Assembly (NCBI GenBank): GCA_027031025.1
Contig: JALVEJ010000017.1
Span: forward strand, 1 to 5,684
Reading direction: 5' to 3'
Source of the DNA: Flavobacteriales bacterium
GTDB taxonomy: Bacteria; Bacteroidota; Bacteroidia; Flavobacteriales; Flavobacteriaceae
DNA length: 5,684 nt
The position numbers were made by a program, and so were the translations under genes. The notes beneath the pieces were generated by a model that did no database searches, had not been told where the DNA came from, and saw only the letters and a program-made list of their open reading frames with translations. The first letter of the stretch is position 1; every line of letters begins with the position of its first letter. This document shows, piece by piece, positions 1 through 5,684 of the stretch.

Positions 1-184
1 AATATAGAATAACGACCGACAAGATTGCCCCCAATTGAATAACAATAGTAAACAATTTGGTAAAGTCATCTTGAGCAATTCCCATAAATGAAGAGGTCAA
101 AATCATATGTCCGGTAGATGATACGGGTAAAAATTCCGTTATCCCTTCGATAATGGCTAAAATAATGGCTTGTATCTCTGTCAT
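1..184 (-). CDS. uppP: Undecaprenyl-diphosphatase UppP/BacA, N-terminal part (runs off left edge)
   Basis: Integral inner-membrane phosphatase that dephosphorylates undecaprenyl pyrophosphate to recycle the lipid carrier for peptidoglycan and other envelope polymers; overproduction of this family gives bacitracin resistance. Only the first 61 codons lie in the window, against roughly 260-270 residues in the family. The translation starts MTEIQAIILAIIEG and contains the family's first signature: the acidic pair E13 and E17 (ExxxE) followed by FLPVSSTGH, with H26 at the conserved histidine position. A second conserved stretch, IQLGAIL, is at about residues 49-55. The later PGxSRS motif would be beyond the edge. 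The ATG lies 3 bases after the TAG stop of the DUF3098 gene, so the two are probably translationally coupled in one operon. The match is strong; only the missing C-terminus leaves intactness unknown. Confidence 0.95.
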   Translation of the reverse strand, partial: MTEIQAIILAIIEGITEFLPVSSTGHMILTSSFMGIAQDDFTKLFTIVIQLGAILSVVILY

Positions 185-187
185 AAG

Positions 188-436
188 CTAGCGGGGTTTG
201 CGCATAATAGCATATATTTCAATTAAAATACCGAATAAAATCAGCATGGGTGCCAGACGGATGCGTCTAAAATTAAAAATTTCGGGATTCCAAACATTGG
301 GGTCATCACTACCACCACCTGACATTAAGACGAATCCTAATGCGATAAAAACCAGACCAATTAATAAATATTTGTAATTTTCACGCCCAAACAACATGGG
401 TTTTACATTGTTTTGATTTTTGTTTTGTTTTGACAT
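188..436 (-). CDS. DUF3098 family small membrane protein
   Basis: An 82-residue protein of unknown function recognised as the DUF3098 family, found mainly in Bacteroidota. A polar, Asn/Lys/Gln-rich N-terminus (residues 1-13) precedes an LFGRENY motif (15-21), then a hydrophobic helix at about 22-38 ending in the conserved LMSGGGSDDP turn (37-46). A short amphipathic stretch with FRRIRLAP (56-63) leads into a second helix (about 61-78) and a basic tail. This predicts a two-helix inner-membrane protein; the positive-inside rule would put both termini in the cytoplasm with a short loop outside. It sits between ftsX and uppP, the usual flavobacterial arrangement as I know it, and only 3 bases separate it from uppP. 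A role in division or lipid-carrier recycling is inference from position. The ATG at 434-436 is chosen because the family N-terminus follows closely. Confidence 0.9.
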   Translation of the reverse strand: MSKQNKNQNNVKPMLFGRENYKYLLIGLVFIALGFVLMSGGGSDDPNVWNPEIFNFRRIRLAPMLILFGILIEIYAIMRKPR

Positions 437-582
437 ATTATTGATGATTTGATGAATTGATAATTTGAGGGATGAATTTTATTGATAGATTTTATTTACC
501 TCAAAGCCTTGTCTCATTATTATTTAACTATCAATCCCGACTCCTTCTATATTCAGAATATTGATACACTTAGTTTTTAACA
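437..582 (-). other. ftsX-DUF3098 spacer with interleaved inverted repeats
   Basis: No coding capacity is evident in this 146-base AT-rich spacer. Two perfect inverted repeats are interleaved: 464-470 (TTTGAGG) with 499-505 (CCTCAAA), and 481-488 (ATTGATAG) with 528-535 (CTATCAAT). In a minus-strand transcript this order (arm, arm, partner, partner) is the geometry of an H-type pseudoknot in the leader of DUF3098-uppP. A further short palindrome, ATATTCAGAATAT, is at 549-561, just past the end of ftsX. I see no convincing intrinsic terminator for ftsX and no good TAnnTTTG box on the minus strand, so read-through from ftsX into DUF3098-uppP is plausible. Repeats of 7-8 bases in AT-rich DNA may be chance. 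Confidence 0.35.
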
Positions 583-1515
583 TTAGAAATGCAATTGATC
601 CGAATGCATATTTAACAAACGTCTTGTAGCAAAAAACGTGCTGACTAATGTAATCAAAATACCGGTTAAAAAAACACCTCCGAATAAAATTGTCAATAAT
701 TTATAATCTTTTAAGAACCGGAACTCGCTAAAATACCGGTCTAAATAATACAAACTTAAAAACAAAGCAATTGACGCCAACAAAGCCCCTGCAAAACCCA
801 GCCAAAAAGCTTTGATCAAAAACGGTCGCCGTATAAAAGATTTGGTTGCGCCTACCAACTGCATGGTTTTAATGGCAAAACGTTTATTATATAATGACAA
901 GCGAATGGCACTGTTAATTAATAAAAATACCAAAATCAGAAACACCGCACTGATACTAAAAATCCACACACTGAGTTTTTTAATATTATGGTTTAAACCT
1001 TTAATTAAGGGTTTGTAATACTCATAGTTAACTTCCGAGATAAATTTATATTTTTCCCAGTTTTGCTTCAAACTATCCATTTTTTGCGCATTGACATAGT
1101 CGCCATTTAAGTTTACTTCCAAATTATCTTGCAATGGATTGAAGTCTAAAAATTTGATAAAATCCTCGCCAATATCCTTTTTAAGTTGTTCGGCGGCTTC
1201 TTTTTTGGTAATAAATTTAGTCTGTTTAACTTGTGAAGAAAGTTTTATTTTTTTTTCAAACTGTTTAATCTCAGAAAGCTTAGCATCATCTTTAAAAAAA
1301 ACCGTGATGGTGATTTTTTCTTTAAAATGATTGGTTATCTTCTTGGAATTCAACAAGAAAAAGCCCAAAGCTCCCAATAAAAACAAAACTATGGCAATAC
1401 TGATAACTACAGATATATTGGCGCTTATAAGTCTTCTTTTTTGATATGTTTCAAAATAATCACTCACAGTAAAATTTTTGGTAAAAGTAAAAAAAATAGA
1501 TGAATCTTTTGTCAT
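583..1515 (-). CDS. ftsX: Cell division protein FtsX (ABC transporter permease-like)
   Basis: Inner-membrane partner of the ATPase FtsE; in the family the complex acts at the divisome and activates peptidoglycan hydrolases across the membrane. From the ATG at 1513-1515 the product has 310 residues. Order: a cytoplasmic N-terminus with YQKRRLI (24-30), a first membrane helix about 33-56, a periplasmic domain about 57-180 (lysine-rich, with KKEAAEQLKKDIGEDF at 104-119), helix 2 about 182-204, the permease signature KTMQLVGATKSFIRRPF (216-232), helix 3 about 237-258 and helix 4 about 274-297. This is the full FtsX/FtsX_ECD layout at normal length. A GTG at 1540-1542 would add nine residues, but that extension would cover the promoter of the divergent gene and lacks family character, so the ATG is preferred. 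ftsE is not in view; in Bacteroidota it is commonly unlinked. DUF3098 and uppP follow 146 bases downstream. Confidence 0.93.
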   Translation of the reverse strand: MTKDSSIFFTFTKNFTVSDYFETYQKRRLISANISVVISIAIVLFLLGALGFFLLNSKKITNHFKEKITITVFFKDDAKLSEIKQFEKKIKLSSQVKQTKFITKKEAAEQLKKDIGEDFIKFLDFNPLQDNLEVNLNGDYVNAQKMDSLKQNWEKYKFISEVNYEYYKPLIKGLNHNIKKLSVWIFSISAVFLILVFLLINSAIRLSLYNKRFAIKTMQLVGATKSFIRRPFLIKAFWLGFAGALLASIALFLSLYYLDRYFSEFRFLKDYKLLTILFGGVFLTGILITLVSTFFATRRLLNMHSDQLHF

Positions 1516-1537
1516 TACGTAATTTTTTGTAACTTTG
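1508..1537 (+). promoter_or_regulatory. Bacteroidota-type promoter for the 1558 gene
   Basis: A -33 TTTG (1508-1511), an 18-base spacer and a -7 TAACTTTG (1530-1537) fit the Bacteroidota housekeeping consensus TTTG-N(~17-23)-TAnnTTTG closely. Transcription would begin near 1542-1545, leaving a leader of only about 15 bases before the ATG at 1558, with no Shine-Dalgarno motif, as is usual in this phylum. The -33 box overlaps the first codons of the divergent ftsX gene. Confidence 0.8.
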
Positions 1538-1557
1538 AACACTAAATATTTTTTGTT

Positions 1558-2343
1558 ATGAAAAAAATTGTTTTCGCATTTTTGTTTATTATGTTATGGG
1601 GACTCTCTCACGGGCAGAGCAAATTTGTTGATGAGTATGAAGTCAACATTGGCTATTCTTTGTTTCAAGGAGACTATGGAGAAAACGGGAACTTTAAATC
1701 TACTACTGGTAGTTCCGGTTTTTTATTAGGCGGTAAAGTATTTTTGAACTTTTTAAATTACAATACCCCAAACTGCTATCCTTGTCAACATTTAAAATTC
1801 CCTTTAATTTTTAATGTCGGCTATTCAAATTTAAGTTTTAGTCAAGCTTATAATGACAGACCGCCTACACCGGATTTAATAAAACTAAAAGCCTTTAGCG
1901 GTTCTATCTTTCAATCGCATGTAGGTTTAGGCGTTGAATACCATATTGGTGATTTAAATGCCTTTTCCTTTGGAAGTAATAATTTTTTAGAAACTTTCGA
2001 TCCTTTTATCGGTGGAAGTATTGGTGTTACAGCTTATGTTGTCCGCTTAAAGTCTGCTTTGGGTGATATTGACACCAACCCAAATGTTTTACCAACGGCA
2101 TTTAGAGACGGGGTTTACAACAAACCGGGCGTAGCTCCAACCTTTTCATTGGAAGCCGGTTTTAGATACAAACTGAACAGTAATTTGTCAATTACTGCCA
2201 ATTCACGCTGGATTTATTATTTAAGCGATAAAGTTGACGGCTTGGTTCCGGATGCCGATTTAGTGCCAAACGAACATAACGATTGGCAGTTTTCTCCTTC
2301 TATAGGTGTTGTATTTTTACTTAAAAACGGCGGTTTCTATTAA
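1558..2343 (+). CDS. Secreted outer-membrane beta-barrel-like protein (possibly THC0290_0291 family)
   Basis: A 261-residue protein with a clear Sec signal peptide: MKK, a hydrophobic core at about 4-15, and probable cleavage around residue 19-20 in LSHGQS. There is no lipobox cysteine. The mature part alternates polar and hydrophobic residues and has strand-like segments (YEVNIGYS 27-34, LIFNVGYSNLSF 83-94, HVGLGVEYHI 121-130, FSLEAGFRYKL 196-206, SIGVVFLL 248-255). It ends in an aromatic residue (GGFY), as expected for a small outer-membrane barrel. The segment GDYGENGNF...TGSSGF (38-54) resembles flavobacterial proteins named THC0290_0291; I recall this from memory and have not checked it. 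A CYPC pair (C73, C76) lies between predicted strands and could form a disulfide. The gene has its own promoter and terminators, so it appears monocistronic and divergent from ftsX. Function is unknown; a structural or assembly-related envelope role is inference. Confidence 0.82.
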   Translation: MKKIVFAFLFIMLWGLSHGQSKFVDEYEVNIGYSLFQGDYGENGNFKSTTGSSGFLLGGKVFLNFLNYNTPNCYPCQHLKFPLIFNVGYSNLSFSQAYNDRPPTPDLIKLKAFSGSIFQSHVGLGVEYHIGDLNAFSFGSNNFLETFDPFIGGSIGVTAYVVRLKSALGDIDTNPNVLPTAFRDGVYNKPGVAPTFSLEAGFRYKLNSNLSITANSRWIYYLSDKVDGLVPDADLVPNEHNDWQFSPSIGVVFLLKNGGFY

Positions 2344-2352
2344 AGTTTTTTT

Positions 2353-2375
2353 GAACAGACCATACCCGTTTGTTC
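2353..2375 (+). other. Small hairpin just after the 1558 gene stop
   Basis: GAACAGAC (2353-2360) pairs with GTTTGTTC (2368-2375) over 8 base pairs, including one G-U, around a 7-base loop. It begins 9 bases after the stop codon. Only three T residues follow, so it is a weak terminator at best; it may protect the 3' end or act together with the stronger hairpin downstream. Confidence 0.4.
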
Positions 2376-2396
2376 TTTAATAATATTCAAAAAAAT

Positions 2397-2434
2397 AAAG
2401 CCAATTGGTTTCTATTCAGAACTAATTGGCTTTT
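2397..2434 (+). terminator. Rho-independent terminator of the 1558 gene
   Basis: A 14-base-pair stem, 2397-2410 with 2420-2433 (AAAGCCAATTGGTT against AACTAATTGGCTTT, one G-U pair), encloses a 9-base loop and runs into TTTT at 2431-2434. The A-rich stretch before the stem (2388-2399) also gives a short T-run on the opposite strand, but no gene converges from the right, so only plus-strand use is expected. Confidence 0.85.
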
Positions 2435-2503
2435 AATATTTTATAGCATTTTAAAACTTACAAAAAATTGACAAACGTATTTTTTTATTGTTAAAAAAAA
2501 CCT

Positions 2504-2511
2504 TACATTTG
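2504..2511 (+). promoter_or_regulatory. -7 box of the TonB-dependent receptor gene
   Basis: TACATTTG matches the Bacteroidota -7 consensus TAnnTTTG exactly and lies 30 bases before the ATG at 2542. No TTTG is found at the normal -33 distance; the nearest TTG (2488-2490) would give a 13-base spacer, which is too short. The region upstream is unusually rich in T (2480-2486) and A (2493-2500) tracts. The expected leader of about 25 bases (ACTCAAAAAATAAACTTAAAC before the ATG) is A-rich with no Shine-Dalgarno motif. Confidence 0.7.
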
Positions 2512-2541
2512 TGACATCAAACTCAAAAAATAAACTTAAAC

Positions 2542-5379
2542 ATGAGAACACTCAAAAATTTATTTATGTTTGCCATTTTCGGACTGATGGCAACTAATGC
2601 TTTTGCTCAAGGCTCTGTTAAAGGAACCGTTGTTGAAGCAAAAACTAATGAGCCTTTACCGGGCGCCGATGTTGTCGTTGTAGGAACCACAACCGGTGTT
2701 GCAACGGATTTTGACGGTAACTTTGTTTTGGAAGTACCGGCAGGTGCTCAAAAAGTCAAAATTTCTTTTGTTGGATACGAACCGGTTGTAATTGCGGTTA
2801 ATGTATCTAACGGACAAACCAAAGATTTAGGAAAAATTACTTTGGCACCCAGCGCTTCTTCTCTTGGTGAGATTGTGATTGTAGGTGTGGCTGATATTGC
2901 CAAAGAACGCCAAACTCCTGTAGCGGTGTCAACCATGAAAGCCGAAGAAATTCAAGAACGTATCGGCACCAAAGAATTACCCGAAGTATTGAATTATACA
3001 CCTTCTATCTATGCTACCAAACAAGGGGGAGGTTTTGGTGATGCCCGTATCAATGTTCGTGGTTTTGACCAAAGAAATACAGCGGTGATGATTAACGGTA
3101 TGCCTGTTAATGATATGGAAAACGGCTGGGTATATTGGTCAAACTGGGCAGGTTTAGCTGATGTTACTTCTGCAATGCAAGTGCAAAGAGGTTTAGGGTC
3201 TTCTAAATTAGCCATCTCTTCTGTTGGGGGTACTATCAATATCTTAACCAATTCAGCTGACAAGAAAAAAGGCGGTGCTGTTGCTGCTACATTTGGCAAT
3301 GATAAATATATGAAATTTTCAGCAGCTTACAATACCGGTTTATTAGAAAACGGTTTATCTGCTTCTGTTTTATTAAGCCGCTTTAGTGGTGACGGCTATG
3401 TGGACGGCACACAAGGTCAAGGTTATACTTGGTTCTTAAGTATGGGATATAAAGCCAGTGATAAATTAAGTTTTATGTTTACGGCAACAGGTGCTCCGCA
3501 ATGGCATCATCAAAGAGATTATGCGCCTTCTATTAAAGATTATATCAAATATGGAGGTGTTGATGGAGAACCTAATATAAAATATAATAGTGATTGGGGA
3601 TATTATCATGGAGAAGTGTTCTCTATGAGAAGAAATTTCTACCACAAACCAATTGCATCTTTTAATATTGAATATCAGATAAATGACAATTCTAAAGTAT
3701 CTTCTGTATTATATGGATCTTGGGGCCGTGGTGGTGGAACAGGACCTATTGGTGAATATGTTTACTACAAAGATAAAAATCACGATGGTGTTATTGATAC
3801 TCATAATGAAAAGTATAAATTTCCTGCATATTATATTAAAAATGATGATGGAATTTATGACTTTGATTTTATTGAACAATTTAATACTGGTCAAGCTGTT
3901 ATTAATCATCCTTCTTCTTGGGTTGATCAAAATAACAATCCCCTTCCTCCTTTTAGCACTAGTCCAGATGGAGATGGAAAATATACTAATGCTCGTAAGA
4001 ATGCCGGATTTACACGTAGAGCTTCAATGAACTCTCATGACTGGTATGGAATTATTGCAAATTATCACAATAACTTGAATGACAATCTAAGTTTTGATAT
4101 TGGTTTTGACGGAAGAACCTATTCCGGTTATCATTATAGAGTAGTTAACAACGTTTTAGGAGCTGACAGATATTTTGATAACCGAGACAGAAATCATCCT
4201 AACCGTTATATTGACCCCAAAGATTTTGTAGAAGCCAATCCTTCTTGGAATCCATTTATAGACATTAAAGGACAAGAAAAAATTGAATATTACAACCAAG
4301 GTAACGTTCGCTGGTATGGCGGTTTCGGTCAATTAGAATACAAAACCGATGTTTTCTCTGCCTTTGTGCAAGGCGGCTATTCTAACCAACAATTCCAACG
4401 AATCGATTATTTCAATTTACCAAGAGATGTTGATGGTGATGGTAAAAAAGAACCTCAAGCATCTGACTGGGTTAGCTTAACCGGTGGTAATATCAAAGGG
4501 GGGGTTAACTATAACATCAACGAACATCATAACGTATTTGTAAATGCCGGTTATTACAGCAAACAACCTTTATTCCGTGCTGTATTCCCACACTATACAG
4601 ATAATGAAACCAATAAAGACCTGAAAAATGAAACGGTTATCGGATTTGAAGCCGGTTACGGTTTTAAAAATGAACATTGGAAATTAAACTTAAACCTTTA
4701 CAATACCTCTTGGAAAGACCGTTTTGCTCAAATTAGTTCAGATTTAGATATTGATAATGATGGGGTTGCTGATGTAAGAGGTACCGCTAGATTGAATGGT
4801 ATAGAAGAAGTGCATCAAGGTATTGAAGTTGAATCGTCAGCTAAGTATGGTATTGTAAAATTATTTGGTATGGTATCTATTGGTGATTGGAAATATAAAA
4901 GCAATGTTACCGCGCCATTTGTTGATGATAATAACGATCCTATTCCGGGTCAGAAAAAAACATTATACTTAAAAGATGTAAAAGTAGGTGATGCTGCACA
5001 ATTTACCTCAAGATTGGGAGTTAATGTAAACCCTGTAAAAGGTTTGTATTTAGACCTTAACCAATTCTATGCTGATAATTTATATGCTCGTTTTGATCCT
5101 ATATCTATGGGAGACCCAAATAATAAAGGCGCATTAAAATTACCGGCATATAGTTTGACCGATGCTAGTATCACTTATAAGTTCCCTATTAAAAAAGTGG
5201 GTAAAATCACCACCAGATTTAGCATCAACAATTTATTTGACAAACACTATATTTCTGAATCTACTACAAATAGATTTGCTAATCCGGGAGATGCCACTTG
5301 GAATGGAATTAACGTCAAAAATCACGTATTCTTCGGTTGGGGACGTTCTTGGAACTTTAGTGTTAAATTAAAATTCTAA
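2542..5379 (+). CDS. TonB-dependent outer-membrane receptor with CarboxypepD_reg-like domain
   Basis: A complete 945-residue active-transport receptor of the outer membrane, energised by TonB-ExbBD; the substrate is not known. Order: signal peptide (1-22, cleavage after NAFA), CarboxypepD_reg-like beta-sandwich (about 24-102, with EPLPGADVVV at 37-46 and DFDGNF at 56-61), probable TonB-box region (EIVIVGVADIA, 110-120), and plug domain (about 121-238, with INVRGFDQR 170-178, GWVYWSNWAGL 195-205 and GGTINI 229-234). The beta-barrel runs to the C-terminus and ends in a final strand, WNFSVKLKF, with the terminal Phe typical of BAM substrates. SINNLFDKHY (894-903) is the usual penultimate-strand motif. 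The length is normal. It is not a classical SusC: no SusD-like gene follows and a terminator closes the unit. Asp-rich loops occur at 411-419, 476-479, 629-637 and 736-744. Glycine codon use shifts sharply around residues 334-493. Siderophore, glycan, peptide or metal uptake are all possible. Confidence 0.96.
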   Translation: MRTLKNLFMFAIFGLMATNAFAQGSVKGTVVEAKTNEPLPGADVVVVGTTTGVATDFDGNFVLEVPAGAQKVKISFVGYEPVVIAVNVSNGQTKDLGKITLAPSASSLGEIVIVGVADIAKERQTPVAVSTMKAEEIQERIGTKELPEVLNYTPSIYATKQGGGFGDARINVRGFDQRNTAVMINGMPVNDMENGWVYWSNWAGLADVTSAMQVQRGLGSSKLAISSVGGTINILTNSADKKKGGAVAATFGNDKYMKFSAAYNTGLLENGLSASVLLSRFSGDGYVDGTQGQGYTWFLSMGYKASDKLSFMFTATGAPQWHHQRDYAPSIKDYIKYGGVDGEPNIKYNSDWGYYHGEVFSMRRNFYHKPIASFNIEYQINDNSKVSSVLYGSWGRGGGTGPIGEYVYYKDKNHDGVIDTHNEKYKFPAYYIKNDDGIYDFDFIEQFNTGQAVINHPSSWVDQNNNPLPPFSTSPDGDGKYTNARKNAGFTRRASMNSHDWYGIIANYHNNLNDNLSFDIGFDGRTYSGYHYRVVNNVLGADRYFDNRDRNHPNRYIDPKDFVEANPSWNPFIDIKGQEKIEYYNQGNVRWYGGFGQLEYKTDVFSAFVQGGYSNQQFQRIDYFNLPRDVDGDGKKEPQASDWVSLTGGNIKGGVNYNINEHHNVFVNAGYYSKQPLFRAVFPHYTDNETNKDLKNETVIGFEAGYGFKNEHWKLNLNLYNTSWKDRFAQISSDLDIDNDGVADVRGTARLNGIEEVHQGIEVESSAKYGIVKLFGMVSIGDWKYKSNVTAPFVDDNNDPIPGQKKTLYLKDVKVGDAAQFTSRLGVNVNPVKGLYLDLNQFYADNLYARFDPISMGDPNNKGALKLPAYSLTDASITYKFPIKKVGKITTRFSINNLFDKHYISESTTNRFANPGDATWNGINVKNHVFFGWGRSWNFSVKLKF

Positions 5380-5409
5380 ACGTCTTTTTAAAGAAGCAAA
5401 ATTTTTAAC

Positions 5410-5437
5410 AAAAGCCCTGCAAATGCGGGGCTTTTTT
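5410..5437 (+). terminator. Rho-independent terminator of the receptor gene
   Basis: An 11-base-pair stem, AAAAGCCCTGC (5410-5420) with GCGGGGCTTTT (5425-5435, one G-U pair), closes on an AAAT tetraloop and runs into six T residues (5432-5437). It lies 30 bases after the receptor stop codon and separates this gene from the next one. Confidence 0.93.
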
Positions 5438-5495
5438 AATATTCTGATAGGTGTTTTTTAACATTATTTTTATAGCTATCCCCTAAAAGCTTCTG

Positions 5496-5503
5496 TATTT
5501 TTG
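5496..5503 (+). promoter_or_regulatory. -7 box of the right-edge gene
   Basis: TATTTTTG fits TAnnTTTG and lies 26 bases before the ATG at 5530. A clear TTTG at the -33 position is absent. The expected leader is about 20 bases, A-rich (ACACAAATAAAACAAAC before the ATG) and without a Shine-Dalgarno motif. Together with the terminator at 5410-5437 it indicates an independent transcription unit. Confidence 0.6.
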
Positions 5504-5529
5504 CATGGCATAACACAAATAAAACAAAC

Positions 5530-5684
5530 ATGAGAATTTATAGCTTATTTCTATTGTTAATAAGTATAATGTTTACCGGAATTTCTACCGGACAAACTGT
5601 TATAAAAGGTTCCGTTTATGATACCAATACCAATAAACCCTTAGAAAATGTTCTGGTCATTATACCAAAAAGTAATCTTATAAC
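5530..5684 (+). CDS. Secreted protein with CarboxypepD_reg-like N-terminus, partial (runs off right edge)
   Basis: Fifty-one codons are visible, open to the window end. Residues 1-21 form a signal peptide (MRIY, then a hydrophobic core LFLLLISIMF) with probable cleavage near STG-QT. The mature start, VIKGSVYDTNTNKPLENVLV at 24-43, is the beginning of a CarboxypepD_reg-like (PF13715-type) beta-sandwich: a GxVxD strand, then a K/EPLxxV strand. In this phylum that domain most often fronts a TonB-dependent receptor, as in the gene just upstream, but it also occurs on other secreted and outer-membrane proteins. The product beyond this domain cannot be named from the window. The start is set by the ATG that yields the signal peptide, placed just after a -7 promoter box. 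Confidence 0.85.
   Translation, partial: MRIYSLFLLLISIMFTGISTGQTVIKGSVYDTNTNKPLENVLVIIPKSNLI

Noticed and set aside
502..535. Minus-strand promoter for DUF3098 (AGGCTTTG, reverse complement of 502-509)
   Set aside because: It lacks the TA of TAnnTTTG and has only a weak CAAT (532-535) at a long 22-base spacing; too poor to call.
549..561. ATATTCAGAATAT palindrome as ftsX terminator or operator
   Set aside because: Its RNA stem would be only 5 AT-rich base pairs with a 3-base loop and no U-tract. As an operator it has no supporting regulator or second copy.
1516..1542. Nine-residue GTG-initiated extension of FtsX
   Set aside because: It would overlap the -7 box of the divergent promoter. 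The ATG at 1513-1515 gives a normal FtsX N-terminus.
3009..3299. 96-codon minus-strand open frame opposite the plug domain
   Set aside because: It is antisense to conserved plug-domain codons, and its Pro/Ala/Ile-rich translation has no signal or domain.
3683..4030. 115-codon plus-strand open frame inside the receptor gene
   Set aside because: It lies in another frame of a well-supported receptor, gives a low-complexity Leu/Ile/Met-rich translation, and has no promoter or recognisable family.
2542..5379. Assigning the receptor to SusC (glycan import)
   Set aside because: There is no adjacent SusD and no carbohydrate-active enzyme in view, and the plug motifs do not single out the SusC subgroup, so the substrate is left open.
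1..5684. Mobile element, CRISPR array, tRNA or defence island
   Set aside because: No transposase, terminal repeats, regularly spaced repeats, tRNA-like cloverleaf or defence-gene motifs were seen. The gene order is ordinary for flavobacterial core genome.

Overview
The window looks like core chromosome from a Bacteroidota bacterium, most likely a Flavobacteriia/Flavobacteriaceae-type organism. The evidence is AT-rich DNA, TAnnTTTG-type -7 promoter boxes, A-rich leaders without Shine-Dalgarno motifs, CarboxypepD_reg-like plus TonB-dependent receptor architecture, and the gene order ftsX - DUF3098 - uppP. No rRNA, tRNA, CRISPR array, insertion sequence, phage gene or attachment site is visible.

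Left third (1-1515, minus strand): an envelope-biogenesis cluster read right to left. It holds ftsX (cell-division ABC permease), a 146-base spacer, a two-helix DUF3098 membrane protein, and the start of uppP/bacA (undecaprenyl-pyrophosphate phosphatase), which runs off the left edge. DUF3098 and uppP are 3 bases apart and almost certainly co-transcribed. The spacer contains two interleaved inverted repeats that could fold into a pseudoknot in the leader of this pair.

Middle (1516-2434, plus strand): a divergent promoter drives a 261-residue secreted protein, predicted to be an outer-membrane beta-barrel. It is followed by a small hairpin and then a strong intrinsic terminator. The -33 box of this promoter overlaps the first codons of ftsX.

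Right half (2504-5437, plus strand): a monocistronic 945-residue TonB-dependent receptor with its own promoter box and a strong GC-rich terminator. It has no SusD-like partner in view. Its barrel loops carry several Asp-rich, calcium-loop-like motifs, and its central part uses glycine codons very differently from the segment before it. At the right edge a new transcription unit starts, encoding a second secreted protein with a CarboxypepD_reg-like N-terminus that is cut by the window end.

The common theme is the cell envelope: division and septal hydrolase control (FtsX), lipid-carrier recycling (UppP), and outer-membrane barrels and nutrient import. I did not find a clearly new system. The items most worth a second look are the DUF3098 gene between ftsX and uppP, the possible folded leader, and the compositional mosaic in the receptor.
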